Positions 57,278 to 64,000 of a stretch of DNA of 64,000 nt are shown here, one piece after another. A model generated the notes under the pieces. It was given only the letters and a program-made list of their open reading frames with translations. It was not told the DNA's origin and searched no databases. The position numbers were made by a program, and so were the translations under genes. Source of the DNA: Acetivibrio saccincola (lineage in GTDB: Bacteria; Bacillota; Clostridia; Acetivibrionales; Acetivibrionaceae); assembly GCF_002844395.1 (NCBI RefSeq), contig NZ_CP025197.1:1-64000 (forward strand), given 5' to 3'. Position 1 is the first letter of the stretch; each line of letters begins with the position of its first letter.

Positions 57278-58778
57278 AAAATTAGAAAAATTATTAAAGA
57301 AAATAGATTCTAAAGAAATATCACCTTCTGAAGAGTTAGTTACAAGGACCAAAGAAAGGGTTCTTAGAGAACTGGATTTAATGGATGATTCAAAAAGAGA
57401 AAGCCCGGGAAAAAGAGTTGTTTATAACAAACCCCGGTTTAGGTTTGCACAGCTTTTGGCAGTTGTAAGCTGTTTTGCACTGCTGATAATCCTGTATATG
57501 CAGAGAAGCATTTTTAACAAAGAAATATATGCATATGTTCACATAGATATTAACCCAAGCATTGAAATGACAATCGACTTAAATAATATAGTTACAAAGG
57601 TTGTAGCAATTAATGACAGTTCAAAAGAATTTTTAAAAGATTTAAAGCTTAATCAAAAGTCTTTAGACAGAGCGGTAGAAGACATTTTGGAAAAGTCCGT
57701 TGAGTCAGCTTTAATTAATGAAGAATCTAATAATGTGATTATTTGTGCACATTTAGCAGAAACGTATTCAAATGAAAAAAAGGAGGTACAGAATTTAAAC
57801 AGAATTTTGGATAATTTAAAAGTGCTGACCTCCAACTACCGGGATATTAAGATTAATGCCCATACTTTAATGGTTCCGTCTGAAGTTTTTAATAAGGCTA
57901 AAGAAAACAATGTATCAATGTCAAGGTATGTATTGTTTAAAGAGCTTGAAAAGAGGGGCTTTGAATACAGTATTGAAGATATCAAAACCGAAGATGTATC
58001 TTATATGTTGGGAAAACTCACCCAAAGACCTGAAGACGACACAAAGGAAGATATAAAACCTAAAGCAGCATTTACTTATACCCCGGAGGAAATAACAATT
58101 GGCGATGTTGTGAAATTTGATGCTACAGATTCAGAAGCCCTACAGGGAAGCATTTCTCAATATTCATGGGACTTTGGGGATGGTGCCAATGGAGTTGGAA
58201 AAACTGTGGAGCATAGATATACAGAAGTTGGCAATTATTTGGTAAAATTAAGCGTTACAAATAATTTAGGCGTTACAGGTACTTATACAGAAAAAATAAC
58301 CGTAAAATTAAATTCAAGCAATAAAACAAAATTTGACTGGGAAAACGGCAGTACTGAAGGATTTATTGTAAGCAGCGATTCATCTTCTATATCCAACACA
58401 ACAGAGAAAAGTTATGAAGGTACCAGGTCTTTAAAATGGGATATAGCGGCTTCTGGTGAAGAAATATTGGAAGTTTGCAGGGATTTGTATGATATAATAC
58501 CAGCCGGGTCAACCATAACTTTCAAAATATGGGTACCGTTAGGTGCTCCGGTAAGGGCTATACAGCCATATATCATGACTTTTGAAGGCAATTATGAAAA
58601 TTACCGGTGGTATTCTTCATGGCAGAGGTATGGAAGCCTCAAAAAAGATGCATGGAATGAATTTGTAATAAAACTGCCTGAAGATTTGGATATGACATTA
58701 GAACAGCAAATAGGTGTCCAATGTGAGATAATAGGGGAAGGGAATTTTACCATATATATTGACTTAATTGAATGGTAA
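57261..58778 (+). CDS. RsgI-like anti-sigma factor with extracellular PKD-CBM44
   Basis: The 505-residue membrane protein has a cytoplasmic N-terminus (about 1-60) that should bind the sigma factor, one transmembrane helix (about 62-80), an RsgI-type periplasmic domain (about 85-250) containing HIDINPSIEMTID, then PKD (about 266-348) and CBM44 (about 357-505). In RsgI proteins the Asn-Pro bond in this motif is autocleaved; here it is Asn98-Pro99. The CBM44 platform residues are Tyr445, Trp450 and Trp454, at the same spacing as in the GH44 enzyme. AAAGGAGG at 57245-57252 supports ATG 57261. It overlaps and is coupled to the ECF gene. Expected role: bind polysaccharide outside and release the sigma factor inside. 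Confidence 0.88.
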   Translation: MEMEIEKLEKLLKKIDSKEISPSEELVTRTKERVLRELDLMDDSKRESPGKRVVYNKPRFRFAQLLAVVSCFALLIILYMQRSIFNKEIYAYVHIDINPSIEMTIDLNNIVTKVVAINDSSKEFLKDLKLNQKSLDRAVEDILEKSVESALINEESNNVIICAHLAETYSNEKKEVQNLNRILDNLKVLTSNYRDIKINAHTLMVPSEVFNKAKENNVSMSRYVLFKELEKRGFEYSIEDIKTEDVSYMLGKLTQRPEDDTKEDIKPKAAFTYTPEEITIGDVVKFDATDSEALQGSISQYSWDFGDGANGVGKTVEHRYTEVGNYLVKLSVTNNLGVTGTYTEKITVKLNSSNKTKFDWENGSTEGFIVSSDSSSISNTTEKSYEGTRSLKWDIAASGEEILEVCRDLYDIIPAGSTITFKIWVPLGAPVRAIQPYIMTFEGNYENYRWYSSWQRYGSLKKDAWNEFVIKLPEDLDMTLEQQIGVQCEIIGEGNFTIYIDLIEW

Positions 58779-58836
58779 AAGCGGGTTTTCAACCCTATCT
58801 TGAATTAGTAAAAAAATCAAAGGATTCAAAAATCTA

Positions 58837-58866
58837 TTGACATTTTATACATATATATTTTAAAAT
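58837..58866 (+). promoter_or_regulatory. Possible sigma-A promoter for the SLH gene
   Basis: TTGACA (58837-58842), 18 bp, TAAAAT (58861-58866). No ECF-type GGAAC/CGT pair is seen here, so the SLH gene need not belong to the ECF regulon. Confidence 0.45.
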
Positions 58867-58901
58867 TGTTATAATATCAAACTATATAAACAGGGAGAAC
58901 G

Positions 58902-61900
58902 ATGATGAAAAAAAGTAAAAAGTTTATTATGTTAGTTTTACTTATTAGTATTGTGGTACAGGGGTTAATGGGGAATATAACATATTCTCAAAACAATTCT
59001 AAAGATCATACCGAAAAATTGTTTAGTGATATTACAAATCATTGGGCAAAAGAATCCATTAATTTTTTAGCAGAAAAAGATTATGTGAGTGGATATGTAA
59101 CTGATGAAGGATATGTAATAAAACCGGACTCAAAGATAACAAGAGCAGGATATTTAGCAGTGCTTTTAAAAACAAAGAAACTTGAAGTTATAAAAGAAAA
59201 AACAAAGGAGTTTACAGACATAAAAGATAATAACTGGTTTAAGGAAATGGTTGATATAGCTTCAAGTAATGGAATACTAGAAGGTTATCCAGATGGAAGT
59301 TTTAAACCTAACAATCCTATTACAAGGGCAGAAATTGCAGCCCTATTGGTAAAACTAAACAATTGGACTTTAGATGAGCTTAATTTAACAATAGATAATT
59401 TTATAGATGTTGAAAAAAACTCTTGGTTCTATAGTCCTGTAATGATATGTAAAGAAAGAGGAATTATAAATGGATATTCTGATAAATCTTTCAAACCTCA
59501 TAACTACGCATCAAGAGGCGAGGCATTTACATTAGTTGCAAACTATGTCAAAAGTCTAAATTCAACTGAATTAGACAGAGAAGAAATACCTGCTGCTCCA
59601 GAATCAGCACCTGAAAATGAGCCTGAAAATACACATCAGACAGTACCAACACCTACAAGCACACCAACACCCCGAAGTAACAAATCATCTGGGACTAGTC
59701 CGAAAAAGAACGAAACATCTGATCTAGAAATATATGTTTACAATAACAATCAAGAGCCACTAAAAAAAAAGTGGAAATAATTGCAATTCCAAAAGACAAG
59801 AATTTGAAAGAAATATCGGCAAAAAGTGACCAAAACGGGTATGTTAAGATTAACATTTTATCAAAAAAAGAATATGAAATAATTGTTAAAAAGGAAGGAT
59901 ACAAGAGTATAGTAAAAGAAAATATTCTTCTCGATGTAGATGAGGTTGTTGTTTCCATGAAAAATGGAAAAAAACTAAGTAAAGAATTTTCAATTGATGT
60001 GTTAGAACCTTTACCAGATGAAATATTTGAAAATGTTTTAAATATAAATAAATACATAACTAAGTACGCCTCAGAGTATTTTAGTAACAATGAAAATGCC
60101 AATATAGAAGAACTGGTAGAAGAACTCCAAAGTATTTTAACTCAGGATGAGCGGATAAAAGAAGTAAATAACTTAAATGGTACTATTGAAATTGTACTAT
60201 CAAGCGGATTACGTACTTTTATACAAGTAGTAAATTACGAAGATATGGAAACTATGCCTAGAGGAAGCTCCAATAGTCTTCAGAAAATAAATAATTTCCA
60301 AGAAATCAGTGAAGAAGAATATCAAATTACAGATTATGACTTCTTAATGTCAAAAGACATTCTTATATGGTCTCCTTTTGATACTAAATGGAGTGAAGCA
60401 GCAGAAACTGTTTACATAGAGGAAATTGTTAAAGAATCTGTTTATAAATATAATTTAGACATATTAAGAGATGAATATGCGAATATAGAATCCTTAAAAG
60501 AAATATGCGAGTATGGAATAATTGTATTTTCAACACATGGTATTAACGGAGACTGGATTGTAACAGGGGAGAAAGTAGAAGACAGCCAAAAGTACAGAAC
60601 TGAACAGCAAAGAGGAGAAGTGTCTATATATAATATAATTGATAAAAAAGAAGGAAATATAGAAAGTTATTATATGGTTAATTCGAAATGGTTTGAAAGA
60701 AATATACAAGGAACATTTCCAAAAAGTATAATTATAAACAATTCATGTGAAAGTGCAAAAACAGAGTTACTATGGGATGTTTTCAAAAAAAAGGCGCATC
60801 CACATATTATGGATACACTGATAAAATTACCAATGAATATGTAGTAATTCAATCAATTAAACTATTATCAGAAATAATACTTGGGGGAAAGAGTACACTT
60901 GAAGCTTACAATCCGTCACTTGATAGGTATTATAATGATGGAGGAATGCTTATAATTAAAGGACACGCAAATTTAAAACTTCCAACCGGACTAATTAACG
61001 GTGGTTTTGAAAATGGTTTGGCGGGATGGCAAAAAGATGGAGATGGAAGATCTATTACCCAGCTAGGTTCAATCCGACCAACAGAAGGAAATAGAATGGG
61101 TATAATATCAACAGGATTGGGCTATACTCTGGTACAGGGAATACTTAATCAAAGCATTTACATTCCAGAAACAGTCAACACAATATCTTTTAATTGGAAT
61201 TTTTTTGTCAGAAGAATTTTTGGAGTTCATCGGAAGCAAATTTGATGATCCTTTTGTGGTTTCAATAACCTTAGAAACACAGAATAATGAAGAGATTAAA
61301 GTTTTAGATATTAATGTTAATAAAATAGCTGAAATGTTTAATGCCACACAATACGATAGTGGTAATTTGATATCTGTTTCACCAGACATAGTCTTTGACA
61401 AAGGTGATGTCTGGATGACTGGGTGGCAAACGACAGAAATTGACATAAAAGATTATCGGAATCAAAATGTAATTTTAAAATTTAGTGTCGAAGATGCTGT
61501 AGATACAATATATACTACTGCTGTATTAATTGACAATGTAAAATTTGATGTTGAAGATTTATATAACGGTCAACGGATAGAGGTTGACTCTTTAGTATTT
61601 AATGAAGACTACATAAGAGGAATTTGGTTTAACGATGCAAAGGGTTCAAGTTATGTATTATACTGTCCTGATGACTTTAGCTCTCAAGCTGAATTTGTAA
61701 GAAAACAAACCAAGTTTTTTAACGGATACAAAAATATTGAACAAGTTAAATTTCATGCCATAAAAACAACTAAAGAATTTGAAGAGGTATGGAATAACAT
61801 GGAGGGACATCCTGATACAGGAGTTATTGACGATGTAATACTTCTTTTTCATAGTGATTATCATGCTATTTTTATTGATTCTTCCAATAGACAGTATTTA

Positions 61901-62241
61901 ACTGTCAGTCCGGGTGGTTTTGCAGGAAGGGGCAAAACTATATATGAAGCGTATCATATAAGGAATCTACAAAAAAAGAAGATAAAAAGAATTGAGTTAC
62001 TTACATGTAATAAAGATTAGCAATAAACCAAAGTGCTTTTTATAATTATTTAGAATATTTAGAAAACATAAGAAAAATAAAGCCCTCGAGAACCTATGGC
62101 TACATATTTGCGCCTCGTGGATGGCTTCCAAAACCTGAGCCATTTGGTTCTGTTATATACTATAAAGATAAAAAGGGAAACATGTCAGTAATGTATAGAA
62201 ATACAATAACATGGAGGGAGATCGGGAATTACGATGAATAA
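58902..62241 (+). pseudogene. Large SLH-anchored protein with two caspase-like folds, broken by four frameshifts
   Basis: Four consecutive frames join into one protein of about 1,110 residues. Segment 1 (58902-59780): signal peptide, three SLH repeats (GYPDGSFKPNNPITRAE and others), a Pro/Thr-rich linker and the start of a carboxypeptidase-regulatory-like domain. Segment 2 (to about 60784): the rest of that domain and a caspase/CHAT-like fold with His in IVFSTHGING and Cys in INNSCESAK. Segment 3 (to about 61206): the end of that fold and the start of a beta-sandwich. Segment 4 (to 62020) starts SEEFLEFIGS and ends in a second fold with FHSDYHAIF and RIELLTCN. A last stretch (62015-62241) gives LAINQSAFYNYLEYL. 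Breaks lie at A9 59762-59770, A8 60785-60792, T7 61200-61206 and A3 62012-62014. Its stop overlaps the next gene by 8 bases. Confidence 0.7.
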
Positions 62242-62689
62242 GGGAAAGGCTAAATCAAAAATGAGCATAGCAGTTATATTTGTTGTATTTGCGTTAGCAG
62301 TGGTAAGTTTTTTAGCTTGGTATATATATACAACTTCATATTATGAAATAGATGTTGAATTTATTGGAAAGATTGAAACGGAGATGAATCTTACTAAGAA
62401 TGACTGGTGCTGTATAACAGTTGAAACTGCAATAAGAGAATTATCCCAGGGAGGAGCACAAAGGGCAGTACAAAATTCAAATACAGAAGAAATGATAGAA
62501 AAACTTAAGCTTATTGAAAGGGATAAATACAATATTTTAATAACCGATGGTTCAAGGATAGAAAAGGTTACCAAGACAAGAGAAGAACATGACAGGTTGC
62601 TAAAAATAGATTATAGCCCTGAATTTTCACACAATTCTTTGTATCTATATACTATTGCCAAAAACGTCCGAGCTGTTAATGATCCGTAG
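62234..62689 (+). CDS. Small membrane-anchored protein, partner of the SLH/caspase-like gene
   Basis: The 151-residue protein has one N-terminal transmembrane helix (about 11-31) and an extracellular domain of about 115 residues with a WCCITVETAIRELSQGG segment and a C-terminal ITDGSRIEKVTKTREEHDRL stretch. I do not recognise it. The ATG overlaps the end of the restored SLH/caspase reading frame by 8 bases, so the two were once translated together. This gene is intact although its partner is broken. Confidence 0.65.
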   Translation: MNKGKAKSKMSIAVIFVVFALAVVSFLAWYIYTTSYYEIDVEFIGKIETEMNLTKNDWCCITVETAIRELSQGGAQRAVQNSNTEEMIEKLKLIERDKYNILITDGSRIEKVTKTREEHDRLLKIDYSPEFSHNSLYLYTIAKNVRAVNDP

Positions 62690-62714
62690 ATAATACTTGA
62701 GATAATGCTTTTTT

Positions 62715-62757
62715 AAAAAACATGACTAAAGTCATTATGACTTTAGTCATGTTTTTT
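62715..62757 (+). terminator. Strong terminator with a 43-base near-perfect palindrome
   Basis: Two 21-base arms (AAAAAACATGACTAAAGTCAT and its complement) around a single T, ending in a T-run. It closes the SLH/caspase two-gene unit. Confidence 0.9.
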
Positions 62758-62763
62758 TTAAAA

Positions 62764-62806
62764 AGTCACGGAAGGTCACGAAAAAACGTGACCAAAGTCA
62801 CGAAAA
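62764..62806. repeat. Cluster of GTCACG motifs
   Basis: GTCACG occurs at 62765-62770, 62775-62780 and 62797-62802, and its complement CGTGAC at 62787-62792. GGTCACG (62774-62780) and CGTGACC (62787-62793) form an inverted repeat around A6. The cluster lies upstream of the CarS-like gene and could be a regulator binding region. Confidence 0.6.
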
Positions 62807-62895
62807 GAAATGACTTTTGGCATCTAGGAAGTTAAATGATATGGTAGTATAATGAAAAAAAGAGAAATAAGCTTAATTGAAAAGAGGGAGAAAAA

Positions 62896-63489
62896 CTGCT
62901 TATAAAGATTGCACAAATGTACATAACTTTGTTCCCGGTTATATTGGCTGGGATATTTAATATGATTTGGTGCAAAGCACCTATATTTAACTTTATGAAA
63001 AAGCCCATTGACGGCGGAATGTGTATATGGGACGGCAAAAGACTGTTTGGTGACAATAAGACCTGGAAAGGTTTTTTTGGGATGATGCTGGGGGGTACTT
63101 TTCTGACTATAATCTGGGGGCTGATTTGTGGTACCAATGAGTTTTTTGAGGTTAACAATTTTATGTACGCCACAAGGGAAAATACCATTGGGTATAACGG
63201 AATAATGGGACTTTCATTGGGATTTGTATATGCTGTCTTTGAACTTCCAAATAGTTTTATAAAAAGAAGAGTGGGTATTACTCCGGGAAAGACTGCCGAA
63301 GGTTTTAAAAAAGTAATATTTATGTTTATCGACCAGATTGATTCTATACTAGGATGTGTGCTGGTAGTAAATATGGTTTACAAAATGCCGTTATGGTTTT
63401 ATTTTTTCTATGTTTTAATGGGGGCAGTGACGCATATTGTTATAAATATTTTGCTGTACTCACTAAAACTTAGAGACAATATGTTTTAG
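62896..63489 (+). CDS. CarS-like CDP-archaeol/CDP-lipid synthase (DUF46 family)
   Basis: The protein has about five membrane helices and the CTP-transferase-like motifs FGDNKTWKGFFGMMLGG (about 48-64) and ELPNSFIKRRVGITPGKTAEG (split motif, about 110-130) typical of the CarS family. CarS activates archaeal ether lipids with CTP; bacterial members are of unsettled substrate. The best-placed start is CTG 62896, with GAGGGAG just upstream, giving 197 residues; ATG 62917 (190 residues) has no ribosome site. It ends 10 bp before the PEP-synthase-like gene. Confidence 0.75.
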   Translation: MLIKIAQMYITLFPVILAGIFNMIWCKAPIFNFMKKPIDGGMCIWDGKRLFGDNKTWKGFFGMMLGGTFLTIIWGLICGTNEFFEVNNFMYATRENTIGYNGIMGLSLGFVYAVFELPNSFIKRRVGITPGKTAEGFKKVIFMFIDQIDSILGCVLVVNMVYKMPLWFYFFYVLMGAVTHIVINILLYSLKLRDNMF

Positions 63490-63499
63490 GGGGAAGGGT

Positions 63500-64000
63500 A
63501 TGTTTGTTGGTCTAGACAATTACGTCAACTTAGATAAGGTGGGAAATAAAGCAAAATCCCTTATGCATCTTAAAAATAACGGGTTTTGTGTGCCGGATGG
63601 CTTTGTGCTTGACATTGATGTTTATGATGAAATAATAAAGGAAAACCGGCTTGATCTTCAGATTAATAAGTTGTGTTTTGATATCAGTAAAGAAAATGCC
63701 AAAGAAATTAGCTTTAGTATATTAAAATTGTTTGATGAAGTAAAAATTCCCCAAAACATTGTATCTGAAATATCAAAACTTATTAAAAACAAAAAATATG
63801 CAGTAAGAAGCAGCGGGTTTAAAGAGGATCTTGCTGACTTTGCTTTTGCAGGACAGTACAGCACTTTTTTAAATGTAAAAGGAATTGATGAAATTTGCAG
63901 AGCCGTTATAGGATGCTATAAATCAATGTATGAGGAAAGAGTCCTGTCCTATATGTTAGACAACGGGATGGATTTAAAGAATATGAAAATGGCTGTTATT
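63500..64000 (+). CDS. PEP-synthase/PPDK-type ATP-grasp protein (3' end outside window)
   Basis: The first 167 residues, from ATG 63500 with GGAAGGG upstream, match the N-terminal nucleotide-binding domain of phosphoenolpyruvate synthase-like proteins: VGNKAKSLMHLKNNGFCVPDGF near the start (conserved Gly and Lys) and YAVRSSGFKEDLADFAFAGQ (about 94-113, the ATP-contact motif). The frame is open to the end of the window. It follows the CarS-like gene by 10 bp. Whether it is a true PEP synthase or a phosphotransferase variant cannot be told from this part. Confidence 0.8.
   Translation, partial: MFVGLDNYVNLDKVGNKAKSLMHLKNNGFCVPDGFVLDIDVYDEIIKENRLDLQINKLCFDISKENAKEISFSILKLFDEVKIPQNIVSEISKLIKNKKYAVRSSGFKEDLADFAFAGQYSTFLNVKGIDEICRAVIGCYKSMYEERVLSYMLDNGMDLKNMKMAVI

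Overview
The window is the replication-origin region of a low-GC, spore-forming, anaerobic Firmicute. Gene order dnaA-dnaN-S4-recF-remB-gyrB, two parS sites, sporulation genes (bofA, cotS, veg, sipL, ypeB), a four-subunit pyruvate:ferredoxin oxidoreductase and two dockerin-bearing secreted enzymes point to a cellulosome-forming clostridium of the Acetivibrio / Clostridium thermocellum clade. This is a judgement from gene content; no species can be named.

Layout. 1-8.5 kb: replication initiation and chromosome segregation; DnaA boxes lie between dnaA and dnaN, and a parS lies on each side of parAB inside a long palindrome. 8.5-20.9 kb: serS, two tRNA-Ser genes, pssA, an SLH protein, a VanW/G5 protein, a phosphodiesterase, bofA and porGDAB. 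21.2-23 kb: a quorum-sensing-like cluster on the minus strand (XRE regulator, membrane sensor without a kinase domain, 41-residue AgrD-like peptide). 23.4-32 kb: cotS, fhs, a yabG stump, veg with two consensus promoters, sipL, ispE, a GntR regulator. 32.3-36.7 kb: a PspA envelope-stress-like cluster with a Cdc48/Vps4-like AAA ATPase and a lipoprotein whose NlpC/P60 domain has lost its catalytic residues. 36.6-43 kb: a glycolipid synthase, a sleB stump before intact ypeB, a CPBP protease, the helicase loader and a DnaD protein. 43.2-48.5 kb: tRNA-Arg, a sugar ABC importer and a YesM/YesN-type two-component pair whose kinase is broken.

52-59 kb is the most interesting part. A secreted GH44 glucanase (GH44-dockerin-PKD-CBM44) is divergent from an ECF sigma factor and its membrane anti-sigma factor, whose extracellular part ends in the same PKD-CBM44 pair. 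The 240 bp between the transcription units hold two outward-facing, near-identical ECF-type promoters (GGAAC-N16-CGTAAA). This reads as a closed loop: the anti-sigma factor samples the polysaccharide with the same binding module as the enzyme, and the released sigma factor switches on both itself and the enzyme.

Downstream, a protein of about 1,100 residues (SLH repeats plus two caspase-like folds) is broken by four single-base frameshifts, three of them in A/T runs. The window ends with a CarS-like CDP-lipid synthase and the start of a PEP-synthase-like gene. Several accessory genes here are stumps or frameshifted (yabG, sleB, the histidine kinase, a DUF3298-like lipoprotein, the SLH protein), while the core genes are intact.
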